64,000 nucleotides of DNA from Wigglesworthia glossinidia. GTDB taxonomy: Bacteria; Pseudomonadota; Gammaproteobacteria; Enterobacterales; Enterobacteriaceae. The stretch spans positions 23,926 to 87,925 of the forward strand of contig JAVBJL010000008.1 of assembly GCA_030827005.1 (NCBI GenBank), written 5' to 3'. Both the position numbers and the translations under genes were made by a program. The notes below the pieces were generated by a model, which searched no databases, had not been told where the DNA came from, and saw only the letters and a program-made list of their open reading frames with translations. Below, in pieces: positions 29,409-41,234 of this stretch. Position 1 is the first letter of the stretch, and every line of letters starts with the position of its first letter.

Positions 29409-30684
29409 ATTAAAATATAATAAATATATTGTTAATATTTTAAATCAATATCATAAATTATTTTTTTGCAAAAAACGTTCAAATAATTCTCATAAACACT
29501 GGAACAAAATTATTAAATTCAAATCATCAAATTATTCAAAAAATATTTTTCATAGTGCGTTTTTAAAAAATTTTTTTAAAAAAACACTTTTTATACCAGA
29601 AAAAAATACGATTAATAATTCTAAATTAAATACACCTTTACTATCAGTATCGAGTTATAAATTGGTATTTTTTAATGGTTTTTTTTGTAAAAGTTTAAGT
29701 GATAATGATTATGGAGAATGGAAAATAAAAATACAGAAAAAAAATAAAATACATACATCTCCTAAATTTTTAATAAAATCCAATTTTTTTTTGCATCTAT
29801 CAGAAAGTTTAAGCGAAGACATTATCTGTATTGATTTAGAAAAAAATTCAAAAGTTTCTAAACCATTATATTTGATTCAAATTAGTGAAGGAAAAGAAAA
29901 TAACAAAATTGCTATAATAAATTCTCGTATTCATGTCAATATAAAAGAAAATGCTCGAGGAGAAATAATAGAGCATTTTTTAGGAAATAACAACTATTCT
30001 TATTGCAATAACGTACGAACAACTTTTTTATTAGACGATCATGCTCAAATAAATTATATAAAAATTAATCTTGATAATTTTAATAGTTATCATTTTTCTA
30101 ATAACGATATCCTTTTAAATAAAAATTCTAAATTTTTTAATCACATTTTTACTTTTGGCGGATGTATTTACCAAAATCACTCTAATATAGCACTTAAAGA
30201 TTCAAATATTAATTTGCTCATTAACAGCTTATCTATTCCAAGTAGTAAACAAATTATCGATATAAATACATACGTAGATCATCAATCTTGTTTATGTAAA
30301 AGTCGACAGTTGCATAAAATGATTTTATCTGAATGTTCTAAAGGAAAGTTTTTTGGAATTATTAAAGTTGAAAAAAATGCGATAAAGACAGATGGTCATA
30401 TGAAAAATGATAATTTGTTAACTAGTAAATATACTCAAATAAATACGAAGCCTCAACTAGAAATTTATGCAGATGATGTAAAATGTAGTCATGGTGCTAC
30501 CATTGGATATATAAATTCGAAACACTTATTTTATTTAAGATCTAGAGGAATTTCAAAAACAAATGCAAAAAAAATGATTATACATGCATTTGCTTTAGAA
30601 GTACTTAAGCATATATCTAATAAATCAGTTTATGATATTTTAAATAATTTAATTATATCATTTTTAGAGAAAATAAAAATATGA
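29401..30684 (+). CDS. sufD: Fe-S assembly protein SufD
   Basis: SufD pairs with SufB in the SufBC2D scaffold and is needed for iron entry. The N-terminal half is poorly conserved. The C-terminal third carries the family blocks KFFGIIKVEKNAIKTDGHMK, QLEIYADDVKCSHGATIGY and LFYLRSRGISKTNAKKMIIH. The conserved His of CSHGAT is present. I choose ATG 29401, which sits 7 bases after GAGGA, over the track ATG 29395; length 427 aa (423 in E. coli). It overlaps sufC and is followed by sufS, whose ATG overlaps its stop region. Confidence 0.94.
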   Translation: MDKLKYNKYIVNILNQYHKLFFCKKRSNNSHKHWNKIIKFKSSNYSKNIFHSAFLKNFFKKTLFIPEKNTINNSKLNTPLLSVSSYKLVFFNGFFCKSLSDNDYGEWKIKIQKKNKIHTSPKFLIKSNFFLHLSESLSEDIICIDLEKNSKVSKPLYLIQISEGKENNKIAIINSRIHVNIKENARGEIIEHFLGNNNYSYCNNVRTTFLLDDHAQINYIKINLDNFNSYHFSNNDILLNKNSKFFNHIFTFGGCIYQNHSNIALKDSNINLLINSLSIPSSKQIIDINTYVDHQSCLCKSRQLHKMILSECSKGKFFGIIKVEKNAIKTDGHMKNDNLLTSKYTQINTKPQLEIYADDVKCSHGATIGYINSKHLFYLRSRGISKTNAKKMIIHAFALEVLKHISNKSVYDILNNLIISFLEKIKI

Positions 30685-31913
30685 TTTACCCAATTAAGAA
30701 TATTCGAGAAGATTTTCCTATTTTAAAACAAAAAGTTAATAATTATCCATTAATTTATCTTGATAGCGCAGCTAGTGCTCAAAGACCGAAATATGTTTTT
30801 GAAAGAGAAATTCAGTATGCATCAGAACAACATTCTGCTGTTCATAGAGGAATTCATACTTTAAGCAAAAATGCTACAAAATATATGGAAGATATTAGAT
30901 CAAAAATTGCGTATTTTCTCAATGCAAAATCAGAAACAGAAATTATTTTTGTTAAAGGAGCTACAGAAGGAATTAATTTAGTTGCTTATTCTTGGGGTGA
31001 AAACTATATAAATACAGGAGATAATATAGTAATTACTCAAATGGAACATCACGCCAACATTGTACCATGGCAAATACTTGCAAGAAAAAATAAAATAGAA
31101 ATTAGATATATTCCACTATTATTTAATGGAAGATTAGATATTGATCAATTAAAAAATATTATTAACCACAAAACACGTCTATTATGCATTACACATATGT
31201 CGAATGTTTTAGGTACATTTAACGAAGTAGAAACAATTATTAAAAAAATAAAAAAACTTTATAAGATTACAGTATTAATTGATGGAGCACAAGCAATTGT
31301 GCATCACGATGTAGATGTACAAAAAATTAATTGTGATTTTTATGTTTTTTCAGGACATAAATTGTATGGACCGCCAGGGATAGGAGTATTATATGGCAAA
31401 AAAGAAATACTAGATAGTATGCCTCCATGGGAAGGAGGCGGAGGTATGATTCAAAATGTTTGTTTAAATTCAGGAGTAACATTTAATTCTGTTCCATGGA
31501 AATTTGAAGCCGGGTCCCCTAATATTTCCGGGATTATCGGATTAGGTGCGGCTATAGATTATATAAATCAAATAGGGAAGGCTCATATTCATATACATGA
31601 AAATCAAATAATAAATTATGCCTTATTAAAACTAAAGAGTATTCCCAAAATTAAAATTTATGGATCAGAACCATTTTCTGGATTAATTTCTTTTAATTTA
31701 GAAAATCATCATGCTTATGATATTGGATTAATACTCAATGAATATGGTATTGCTATTCGTACTGGACATCATTGTGCTATGCCTATTATGAAATTTTTTA
31801 AAATAGATAGTATGTGTAGAATATCAATAGCTATGTATACAAATAAATCGGATATTCGCTATTTTATAAAAAAACTAATTAAGACAATAAATTTTTTAGA
31901 AAAAATTAATTAA
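30681..31913 (+). CDS. sufS: Cysteine desulfurase SufS
   Basis: SufS is a PLP enzyme that removes sulfur from cysteine as a persulfide and hands it to SufE. The PLP lysine is in FYVFSGHKLYGPPGIGVLYG. The active-site cysteine is in RTGHHCAMPIM near residue 366, and the N-terminal substrate motif YLDSAASAQRPK is present. Length 410 aa (406 in E. coli). It overlaps sufD by four bases (ATGA type) and precedes sufE by 18 bases. It is a class II desulfurase. Confidence 0.97.
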   Translation: MIYPIKNIREDFPILKQKVNNYPLIYLDSAASAQRPKYVFEREIQYASEQHSAVHRGIHTLSKNATKYMEDIRSKIAYFLNAKSETEIIFVKGATEGINLVAYSWGENYINTGDNIVITQMEHHANIVPWQILARKNKIEIRYIPLLFNGRLDIDQLKNIINHKTRLLCITHMSNVLGTFNEVETIIKKIKKLYKITVLIDGAQAIVHHDVDVQKINCDFYVFSGHKLYGPPGIGVLYGKKEILDSMPPWEGGGGMIQNVCLNSGVTFNSVPWKFEAGSPNISGIIGLGAAIDYINQIGKAHIHIHENQIINYALLKLKSIPKIKIYGSEPFSGLISFNLENHHAYDIGLILNEYGIAIRTGHHCAMPIMKFFKIDSMCRISIAMYTNKSDIRYFIKKLIKTINFLEKIN

Positions 31914-31931
31914 TAATCGATATCATATTTT

Positions 31932-32339
31932 ATGAATAAACATGAATTTATAAAAAATTTTTCTTATTTACATAATTGGCAAGAAAAATATTTATACCTA
32001 ATAGAATTAGGAAAAAGCTTATCTCCATTTCCTGAAAAATTTAAAAATTCTAATCATCTTGTTACTGGATGTCAGAATCTTGTTTGGATTGCATTATTAC
32101 TTAATCGAGGTCAAATAAAATTTTATGGAGAAAGTAATTCCGTTATTGTTAAAGGATTAATAGCGGTTTTATTTATTTTATATAAGAATTTAAAGGTATC
32201 TGAACTAGTTTTATACGATATCAATTCATACCTAAAACGTTTATCTTTAACAGATCACCTAACCCCTTCTCGAATGCAAGGGTTAGGCGCTATTATTAAT
32301 TTTATAAAAAAATCGGCTTTTTTTCTACAAAAAAATTAA
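31932..32339 (+). CDS. sufE: Sulfur acceptor protein SufE
   Basis: SufE takes the persulfide from SufS through a conserved cysteine, here in NHLVTGCQNLVWI near residue 51, and delivers it to SufB. Other family blocks are YLIELGKSLSPFPEKFKN and the C-terminal LTPSRMQGLGAII. Length 135 aa (138 in E. coli). It ends the suf operon and converges on lpp with an 18-base gap. In E. coli an L,D-transpeptidase and lpp follow sufE; here lpp remains adjacent. Confidence 0.95.
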   Translation: MNKHEFIKNFSYLHNWQEKYLYLIELGKSLSPFPEKFKNSNHLVTGCQNLVWIALLLNRGQIKFYGESNSVIVKGLIAVLFILYKNLKVSELVLYDINSYLKRLSLTDHLTPSRMQGLGAIINFIKKSAFFLQKN

Positions 32340-32357
32340 AAATTTGAACAATAAAAT

Positions 32358-32591
32358 TTATTTTCTATAATAAAAAGAACGATTATTAAGACGCTGATTT
32401 GCACGATCCGCTTCTTCTTTGGCTATGTGAGCATCTGATTTAATATTTTTCAAATCTTCTGAAATATGATCTATTTGATTATGCAGTTCTTTTATATCAG
32501 AATTTAGCTTGCTATTACTTGGACTATTTGTACAACTTGTTAGTATTAATACGCTAAAAATTATGTTTAGTACGATTTTATGATTTAACAT
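32358..32591 (-). CDS. lpp: Major outer membrane (Braun) lipoprotein Lpp
   Basis: Lpp is the small lipoprotein that tethers the outer membrane to peptidoglycan. A 19-residue signal peptide ends in the lipobox LTSC. The mature part is an alpha-helical trimer coiled coil with the repeat pattern of E. coli Lpp (SDIKELHNQIDHISEDLKNI). It closes with ANQRLNNRSFYYRK, so the terminal Tyr-Arg-Lys needed for covalent attachment is intact. Length 77 aa (78 in E. coli). A retained LdtB-type transpeptidase at 35.9 kb could perform the attachment. Confidence 0.95.
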   Translation of the reverse strand: MLNHKIVLNIIFSVLILTSCTNSPSNSKLNSDIKELHNQIDHISEDLKNIKSDAHIAKEEADRANQRLNNRSFYYRK

Positions 32592-34520
<1,929 letters not shown>

Positions 34521-34584
34521 TATATTTATTTAATATTATTTTAGTATAGTATTAAATGCTATCCACATATTAATATAAAATATA

Positions 34585-35889
34585 ATGTATACTACAAAAA
34601 TTATTAAAGTTATTGGTCGTGAGATTTTGGATTCAAGAGGTAAACCTACAGTAGAAGCCGAAGTTCATTTATCAGGTGGAATTATAGGAAGAGCCTCCTC
34701 TCCATCCGGAATATCTATTGGCTCTAAAGAAGCATATGAATTACGCGATGAAGATCCTTCACGTTTTTTGGGAGCAGGTGTTACAAAAGCAGTAGCAATA
34801 ATAAATAAAAAAATTTCGAAATCTTTAGTTAAAAAAAATGCTGAAGAGCAAAAAAATATTGACGATATCATGATTAATTTAGATGGAACAGATAATAAAT
34901 CTAAATTAGGAGCAAATTCAATTTTGGCCGTATCACTTGCAAACGCTAAAGCAGTTTCAAAAATAAGAAAAATTCCTTTATATAAATATATATCAGAATT
35001 AAATGAAGTACCAGAAATATTCTCTATGCCATTACCAATGATTAATGTTATTAATGGAGGAAAACATACAAATAATAATATTGATATTCAAGAATTTATG
35101 ATTCAACCAGTTAGTGCAAAGAATATTAAGCACGCAATTCAAATGGGTGCCGAAGTATTTCATAATTTAGGAAAAATATTGCATGAGCAGGGAATGAGTA
35201 CTTCTATCGGAGATGAGGGAGGATATTCTCCGAATTTACAATCTAATATTGTTGCATTGAATTTAATTCAAGAAGCAATAGAAAAATCTGGATTTCGTAT
35301 AGGAATAGATATCACATTAGCAATTGATTGTGCAGCATCAGAGTTTTTTGAAAAAAGTTACCAATCATATTATTTAAAAAGTGAAAAGCAAATGTTTTCA
35401 TCCTATGAATTTATAAAATATTTAACTGATCTTACAAATAAATACCCAATTCTTTCTATTGAAGATGGTTTACATGAAAATGATTTATCGGGATTTAAAA
35501 TTTTAACAAATTCTTTAGGAAAAAAAATTCAAATTGTCGGAGATGATTTATTTGTCACTAATTCTAAATTATTAGATTATGGGATAAAAAACGGTATTGC
35601 TAATTCTATTTTAATTAAACCCAACCAGATTGGCTCTTTAACAGAAACATTAAAAGTAATCAAAATTGCTAAACAAGCAGGATATTCCACTATCATTTCA
35701 CATCGATCTGGAGAAACTGAAGATGTTACGATAGCAGACTTATCAGTTGGAACAGCATCAGGACAAATTAAAACGGGCTCTATGAGCCGATCGGATCGTA
35801 TAGCAAAATATAATAGATTGATTCGTATTGAAGAGGAGTTAAGATTTCAAGCTCCATTTCATGGACGAGTAGAAATTAAGAATCAATAA
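34585..35889 (+). CDS. eno: Enolase
   Basis: Enolase interconverts 2-phosphoglycerate and phosphoenolpyruvate and in E. coli is also part of the RNA degradosome. Signatures seen are [19 protein letters not shown], the catalytic-loop [21 protein letters not shown], metal-binding LSIEDGL and the catalytic lysine in [14 protein letters not shown], then SHRSGETED. Length 434 aa (432). It is complete and strongly conserved. It converges on ldtB with a ten-base gap. Confidence 0.97.
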   Translation: MYTTKIIKVIGREILDSRGKPTVEAEVHLSGGIIGRASSPSGISIGSKEAYELRDEDPSRFLGAGVTKAVAIINKKISKSLVKKNAEEQKNIDDIMINLDGTDNKSKLGANSILAVSLANAKAVSKIRKIPLYKYISELNEVPEIFSMPLPMINVINGGKHTNNNIDIQEFMIQPVSAKNIKHAIQMGAEVFHNLGKILHEQGMSTSIGDEGGYSPNLQSNIVALNLIQEAIEKSGFRIGIDITLAIDCAASEFFEKSYQSYYLKSEKQMFSSYEFIKYLTDLTNKYPILSIEDGLHENDLSGFKILTNSLGKKIQIVGDDLFVTNSKLLDYGIKNGIANSILIKPNQIGSLTETLKVIKIAKQAGYSTIISHRSGETEDVTIADLSVGTASGQIKTGSMSRSDRIAKYNRLIRIEEELRFQAPFHGRVEIKNQ

Positions 35890-35899
35890 AATTTAAATT

Positions 35900-36829
35900 C
35901 TAATTTTTTACAATATTAATTGGAAATCCATGACGCTCCTGAAATGCTTTTGTTACAACAAATTGATTCACTTTTGGATCTCGTATAAAATCATATATTT
36001 TTTTAGGAATTTTAATTGGATCATGATAAAGCGATTTAAATGTTTTTAAACTATTTGATAATGGATAGTGCACTTCTATATATTTACTTCCATCTAATTC
36101 CAGAGAAACCTTGATCGGTTCATTAATAAATTTTACTACGGTTCCAATTGGAACATGATCAAATAAATATTTGATATCCGCATCTCTTAATCGAATACAT
36201 CCATGAGTTACGCGTAATCCAATACCAAAATTTGCATTTGTTCCATGAATAGCGTATAAATTTTCTAAATATAAAGCATATAGCCCCATTGGGTTATTTT
36301 TTCCAGGAGGATAAACTTTTAATAAAATTTTTCCTCTAGATAAATATTCTTTACGCATAGATTGCGTTGGTATCCAAGTTGGTCCATACTTTTTATTTTT
36401 AATAAAAGTAGTCCAGTTATTTGGTGTTTCTGTTCCTACTTGTCCAATACCAATAGGAAAAATTATTACTATATTAGAATTTTTAGGAAAATAAAATAAT
36501 CTCATTTCAACAGTATTTATAACAATCCCTGTATACTGAATATCTGGTAAAATAAGTTGTTTTGGAATAATTATTTTTGTGCCTGCTACTGGTAAGAAGA
36601 CATCTACTCCTGGATTAGCAGCTAATATATTTGTTAATCCTACATTAAATTTTTTAGCAAAATACTCTAAAGAATACGAATTATTTTTTGGTATAGTAAT
36701 AACGAAGTTTTCTCCAATTATTCTGCTACCATTTTTAGGTAGTTGATATATTTCTGAATAAGTAATTTTGCAGAATATTATTCCTAATATGCATATTTTA
36801 AGGTGGATAACCAATTTTCTAATGTACAT
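35900..36829 (-). CDS. ldtB: L,D-transpeptidase (LdtB/YbiS-like)
   Basis: A periplasmic YkuD-family L,D-transpeptidase. The signal peptide covers about residues 1-25 and a LysM-like region about 40-95 (LEYFAKKFNVGLTNILAANP). The catalytic domain contains YAIHGTNANFGIGLRVTHGC with the nucleophile in THGCIRLRDAD. NWTT, GPTWIPT and NPMGLYALYLENLYAIHG match E. coli LdtB, which attaches Lpp to peptidoglycan, better than the cross-linking enzyme LdtE. Length 309 aa (306 for LdtB). LdtE is the one next to lpp in E. coli, so synteny is ambiguous and the exact paralogue is inferred from motifs. Confidence 0.88.
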   Translation of the reverse strand: MYIRKLVIHLKICILGIIFCKITYSEIYQLPKNGSRIIGENFVITIPKNNSYSLEYFAKKFNVGLTNILAANPGVDVFLPVAGTKIIIPKQLILPDIQYTGIVINTVEMRLFYFPKNSNIVIIFPIGIGQVGTETPNNWTTFIKNKKYGPTWIPTQSMRKEYLSRGKILLKVYPPGKNNPMGLYALYLENLYAIHGTNANFGIGLRVTHGCIRLRDADIKYLFDHVPIGTVVKFINEPIKVSLELDGSKYIEVHYPLSNSLKTFKSLYHDPIKIPKKIYDFIRDPKVNQFVVTKAFQERHGFPINIVKN

Positions 36830-36901
36830 TTTGCTTCAGATATTATAAATATAAAATAAAAAACCTGTATTTTTTTAATTTTAAAATTTTTAAAAAAATT
36901 A

Positions 36902-37975
36902 TTAAATGTTAAATAAAAATTCGATAATATCTCCATTTTTTATTAGGTATTTTTTTCCTTCTAATCGAACTTTTCCAAATTTTTTTGCTAATTGCATATC
37001 TTTATAATAAATAAAATCTTCAAAAGAAATTACTTTTGCTCGAATAAATCCTTTTTGAAAATCACTATGAATTTTACCTGATGCTTGCAACGCTGTAGTA
37101 TTATGATGAATTAACCATGAGCGAACTTCTTTTTTTCCTACAGTGAAAAAGTTATTTAAGTTTAATATTTTACATCCACAATTAATAATTTTTCCTAAAT
37201 CAGAATTTTCCAATATAGGTATTATTTCAATTTTAGACGATTCTTTTTTTAAAGAATTTATAAAAATATCTTCTGATTTAGCACATATTTTAAGTACAGG
37301 TATTTTAAAATTACTAAAATATTTTTTTATTTCATTTATATAGAAATTATTATTCAAATTATTTTTAGCAATATTCAAGATAAACATTTTTGGTTTTAAA
37401 CTTAAAAAGTTGCACTCAGAAATTATATTTTTATGTAAGTTTTGTATATTAAAATTTTTTTTTCTTAATAATTTTTCTAAAAAAGATTCTAAAATAATAA
37501 TAGAATTTTTATTATCATTATTTTTATTTTGTTTTTTTAAAAAAAGAATTTTTTCAGTACATCTGCTTATATCAGATAATACTAGTTCTGAATGTACAAT
37601 GTGAATCTCATTTAATATATCATTAATAATTTTAGAAGAGTCTGTTTTTTTTAAAAAACAACCCACTACGTGGCTGATTGCATCAACAGTACGAATTTGA
37701 CTTAAAAATTGATTTCCTAACCCGCATCCTTCGGATGCGCCTTTAACTAAACCTGCAATATCGATAAATTCAATATACTCGGGGATAATACTACTGGATT
37801 TTACAATATTTTGCAATTTAAATAGACGTATATCTGGTATGGGAGCTAGTGCAATATTTGGTTTTATTGTACAAAATGGAAAATTTTTAGCTGATGCTCG
37901 TGACTTGGTAAGCGCATTAAATAATGTAGATTTTCCAACATTAGGAAGCCCTATAATTCCAATTTTTAACCCCAT
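36902..37975 (-). CDS. ychF: Ribosome-binding ATPase/GTPase YchF (OLA1 family)
   Basis: YchF is an Obg-family P-loop NTPase that prefers ATP and binds ribosomes. The G domain has GIIGLPNVGKSTLFNALTKS (G1) and VDIAGLVKGASEGCGLGNQFL (G3), with an inserted coiled coil, and a C-terminal TGS domain ends the protein. Length is 357 aa from the second Met, which I prefer because E. coli YchF starts MGFKCGIVGLP; the track ORF adds one Met. It is adjacent to pth in the same order as in E. coli. Confidence 0.95.
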   Translation of the reverse strand: MGLKIGIIGLPNVGKSTLFNALTKSRASAKNFPFCTIKPNIALAPIPDIRLFKLQNIVKSSSIIPEYIEFIDIAGLVKGASEGCGLGNQFLSQIRTVDAISHVVGCFLKKTDSSKIINDILNEIHIVHSELVLSDISRCTEKILFLKKQNKNNDNKNSIIILESFLEKLLRKKNFNIQNLHKNIISECNFLSLKPKMFILNIAKNNLNNNFYINEIKKYFSNFKIPVLKICAKSEDIFINSLKKESSKIEIIPILENSDLGKIINCGCKILNLNNFFTVGKKEVRSWLIHHNTTALQASGKIHSDFQKGFIRAKVISFEDFIYYKDMQLAKKFGKVRLEGKKYLIKNGDIIEFLFNI

Positions 37976-38021
37976 CACAGTATCCTCTTTATTAATTTTA
38001 TTATATTTTAATATTATAAAA

Positions 38022-38597
38022 TTAACTTTTATGTAAAATATTCATAGCGTGATATTGATTTTTTTTTATTAAAATATTAATACAATTAATAGATTTATTA
38101 ATTATTTGTTTTAATTGAAATAATTCTTGTACATTTAATTTGCTTAAAATATATCTTTTTATATCATAGTTTTTTTTAGGACGTCCAATTCCGATACGCA
38201 ATGTATGAAATAAAGATTTTTTTTCAATTAAATTTACTATACTTTTAATTCCATTATGACTGCTGTTTCTATGAAAAAATTTAAATCGAGCACAACCTAT
38301 TTTTAGATCTAATTCATCGTGAATAATTAGTAATTCTTGAGGATAAATTTTATAAAAAGTATAAAAATTATAAATTATTTCTCCGTTAATATTCATATAA
38401 TTATCTGGAATCATTAAGATTATATTATTTAGATCTATATTGATTTTTGCGTAATAGCAAGAAAAAAATTTATCTTTTTTTAAATTTTTATTATATTTTT
38501 TCGCTAAAGTATTAATGAATAGTTCTCCGATATTATGACGTGTATACGAGTATTTTGGTATCGGATTTGATAGTCCCACAATCATTTTTAATTTCAT
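38022..38597 (-). CDS. pth: Peptidyl-tRNA hydrolase
   Basis: Pth releases tRNA from peptidyl-tRNA that has dropped off ribosomes, an essential recycling step. The motif VGLSNPIPKYSYTRHNIGEL contains the catalytic His; YMNINGE and LLIIHDELDLKIG (catalytic Asp) follow, then SSHNGIKSI. Length 191 aa (194 in E. coli). It lies between ychF and prs on the minus strand, the usual order with ychH and dauA missing. Confidence 0.96.
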   Translation of the reverse strand: MKLKMIVGLSNPIPKYSYTRHNIGELFINTLAKKYNKNLKKDKFFSCYYAKINIDLNNIILMIPDNYMNINGEIIYNFYTFYKIYPQELLIIHDELDLKIGCARFKFFHRNSSHNGIKSIVNLIEKKSLFHTLRIGIGRPKKNYDIKRYILSKLNVQELFQLKQIINKSINCINILIKKNQYHAMNILHKS

Positions 38598-38635
38598 AAA
38601 ACATCTTAAATTCTTATCTAAGAATTAACTTATTT

Positions 38636-39550
38636 TTATTCGTTAATGATATTTTGTATATATTTTGTTAATATTTTAGAAACTGTTAAAATTTTCATAT
38701 TTGGTAATATTTGTTTAAAGCTTGCATTTATTGGAATTGTATCGCATAAAATAAATTCATCAATAACGGATGATCGCATATTATCGAGTGCATTTCCAGA
38801 TAATACCGGGTGTGTAATATAGCATATAATTTTTGATGCTCCTTTATTTTTTAAATAATACGCAGATTTACATAAAGTTGATGCTGTATCAATAATATCA
38901 TCAATTATTATACAGATACGATTTTTTACATTTCCAATAATATTCGCCACTTTTGTTTGATTAACGTTAGGTCGATATTTTTCTATTACTGCAATATCTA
39001 TATTTTTCATAGCATTTGATATTTGTCTTGCACGATGTATGCCTCCAAAATCTGGAGCAACAACAACTGGATCCAAAAAATTTTTTTTCTTTATATCATT
39101 TAAAAATATTTTTTTAACAGGTATTGAATCAAATGTTATATCAAAAAATCCTTGTATTTGTTCAAAATGCACGTCAATAGTGACTATTTGATTAATTCCT
39201 GATGCAGATAAAAGATTTGCAATTAATTTTGCTGAGATTGGAACTGATTCTGAATTAATTCTGCGATCTTGTCTGGAATATCCAAAATACGGTATTATTG
39301 CAACAATTTTTTTAGCGGCAGCACGTTTTAGCGCGTCAGTAATTAATAGAAGCTCCATCAAATTTTCATTTACTGGAGTGCAGGTGGACTGGATGATACA
39401 TGCATTTTTCCCTCTTACGTTCTCATTGATTTTTATATTAATCTCTCCATCTTTAAAGCGATTAATAGATATTTTAGATAACGATATGTTAATTTTATTA
39501 GAAATTGAATTTGCTAATTCTAAGTTAGACGTTCCCGAAAAAATTTTCAT
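38636..39550 (-). CDS. prs: Ribose-phosphate pyrophosphokinase (PRPP synthase)
   Basis: Prs makes PRPP from ribose-5-phosphate and ATP for nucleotide and NAD synthesis, and so serves pyrF, purM/purC and nadC in this window. Key blocks are NENVRGKNACIIQSTCTPVN, IPYFGYSRQDR, the ATP/Mg site DVHFEQIQGFFD and the PRPP loop IIIDDIIDTASTLC. Length 304 aa (315 in E. coli); the shortening is at both ends. It lies 67 bases downstream of ispE on the same strand, as in E. coli. Confidence 0.96.
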   Translation of the reverse strand: MKIFSGTSNLELANSISNKINISLSKISINRFKDGEINIKINENVRGKNACIIQSTCTPVNENLMELLLITDALKRAAAKKIVAIIPYFGYSRQDRRINSESVPISAKLIANLLSASGINQIVTIDVHFEQIQGFFDITFDSIPVKKIFLNDIKKKNFLDPVVVAPDFGGIHRARQISNAMKNIDIAVIEKYRPNVNQTKVANIIGNVKNRICIIIDDIIDTASTLCKSAYYLKNKGASKIICYITHPVLSGNALDNMRSSVIDEFILCDTIPINASFKQILPNMKILTVSKILTKYIQNIINE

Positions 39551-39617
39551 TTTAATATGGCAGTTGTTTAGCTTTATTTTTAATGTAGCGCTAAAATATA
39601 TTTATTTCAAGCAAAAA

Positions 39618-40529
39618 TCATACTCTAAATCGGTTGTTTAGCACTTTTCTTAATAAAGACATATTTGAGCTTTTGCTTATAAAAGCTCGTATATTTTTTG
39701 GTAATTTATATAAAATTTCTTGAGCATTTTTTTCAGAACAAAATTCTGCAAATATACATCCTCCTGTACCAGTCAGACGAAATTGTGCATATCTAGAATA
39801 TTTTTTAATTAAGTTATCCATAATAGAAAAATTTTTTTTTACTAAATTTTGAAAATCGTTAGTAAAAGGTTTTTTTAGATGTTGATTCAAAGTTTTTGGT
39901 AAACTATAATATCGCATAGAGAATTTATCAAACATTGATTTAGTGGAAATACTTATTGGAGGAACAATAATTAAATACCATTTTAATGGAAGATTTATTA
40001 AAGATAGTTTTTCACCGATACCTTCTGCAAATGCAGACTGTCCATATATAAAAGTAGGAACATCGGATCCAATTTTTAATCCTAAATTAGCTAATGTTTT
40101 TAAACTTAACCCACACTTCCAATGAAAATTTAAAGCAAGCAATGTTGTTGCAGCATTTGATGATCCTCCTCCTAAACCACTACCTATAGGAATATTTTTT
40201 TTGATAAAAATATTTGCACCGAAAACTTTTTGATTTTTATATTTTTGTAAAAAATTTTGTAATAACTTAGCAGACCGTATAATTAGATTATCTTCATAAT
40301 GTATGCCTTGAATAGAATTTATTAATGTTATTTTTTTGTTTAATGTAGAATTAATAACTAGAATATCACTATATTCAAGGAATCTAAATACAGTTTGAAT
40401 ATAATGGTATCCGTCAAAACGACGACCTATGACGGATAAAAATAAATTTATTTTTGCAGGTGAAGGCCAATAATATTTTACATGATCCAGTGATGAATTT
40501 TTATATTTAAAAAAATATTTTTGTGACAT
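39618..40529 (-). CDS. ispE: 4-diphosphocytidyl-2-C-methyl-D-erythritol kinase IspE
   Basis: IspE is a GHMP kinase of the MEP isoprenoid pathway. WPSPAKINLFLSV and the ATP-binding IPIGSGLGGGSSNAATTLLA are diagnostic, with RLTGTGGCIFAEF near the C-terminus. Length 303 aa (283 in E. coli). The 16-residue N-terminal excess before WPSPAK overlaps the end of the interrupted lolB gene by 52 bases. No better in-frame ATG or GTG lies closer to WPSPAK, so the long start at 40529 is kept with some doubt. Confidence 0.94.
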   Translation of the reverse strand: MSQKYFFKYKNSSLDHVKYYWPSPAKINLFLSVIGRRFDGYHYIQTVFRFLEYSDILVINSTLNKKITLINSIQGIHYEDNLIIRSAKLLQNFLQKYKNQKVFGANIFIKKNIPIGSGLGGGSSNAATTLLALNFHWKCGLSLKTLANLGLKIGSDVPTFIYGQSAFAEGIGEKLSLINLPLKWYLIIVPPISISTKSMFDKFSMRYYSLPKTLNQHLKKPFTNDFQNLVKKNFSIMDNLIKKYSRYAQFRLTGTGGCIFAEFCSEKNAQEILYKLPKNIRAFISKSSNMSLLRKVLNNRFRV

Positions 40530-41088
40530 AATTTTATTTTTTTTGGAAAAATCATGGGTTCATTATAATATTGTATATAATGAATTCTCCATATCTTACC
40601 TAAAACTATATATTTTGCGCTATCTAAGTATCCATATTGATTGTATTTTTTATCAAATATATTTTTTGGAATACCCAAAATTAAGTTATGAATATTATTT
40701 AATGGAATTGAATATCCAAAAATGTTTTTGATTATACTATCTAAATCATGACTAAAATAACGTTTTTCTTGATTATAAATCATTTCTACATAATTTGGAT
40801 GAATATTTAATATTACTTCAACGCTGCTAAATATATGACGTAGTATTAACTGGTAATGTGTATGATTTTTTTTTATTAAAGTAAAATATAAATTTAATTT
40901 ATCTTGTTCAGAATTAAAAAAAAACTACCGTATATACGATAATAGGAATTATGAGAAATTTGATTTAAATTTTTTTGTAAATTTTTTAAATTATTATGAT
41001 TTAAACTATCATGTTTGTATGTGGAACATCCAGAAAATAAAATACTTAAAAATAAAAAAAAATATGAAATTTGACGATAATATAACAT
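40478..41088 (-). pseudogene. lolB: Outer membrane lipoprotein receptor LolB, frameshifted in a T9 run
   Basis: LolB accepts lipoproteins from LolA and inserts them in the outer membrane. The track shows two pieces, 41088-40894 (MLYYRQ..., lipobox LFSGC) and 40783-40478 (MIYNQE...WIM). They are halves of one gene. Adding one T to the coding-strand T9 (plus-strand A9, 40916-40924) joins them through SFFFNSEQDKLNLYF into about 203 aa. The whole is colinear with E. coli LolB (207 aa), including IPLNNIHNLILGIP. Either the gene is newly broken, rescued by slippage, or the run was miscounted. It sits at the conserved ispE-lolB-hemA position. Confidence 0.87.
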
Positions 41089-41234
41089 AAACTTTCCTGT
41101 ATTAAATTTATTTTCAATTTTAACAATATTAAAAATAATAATATAATTATATTATGACAATAAAAATATTAAAATAAAAAAATTATATTTTGAAAAAAAT
41201 TAATATATCGTTTAATTAATAAAATAAAAAATTT

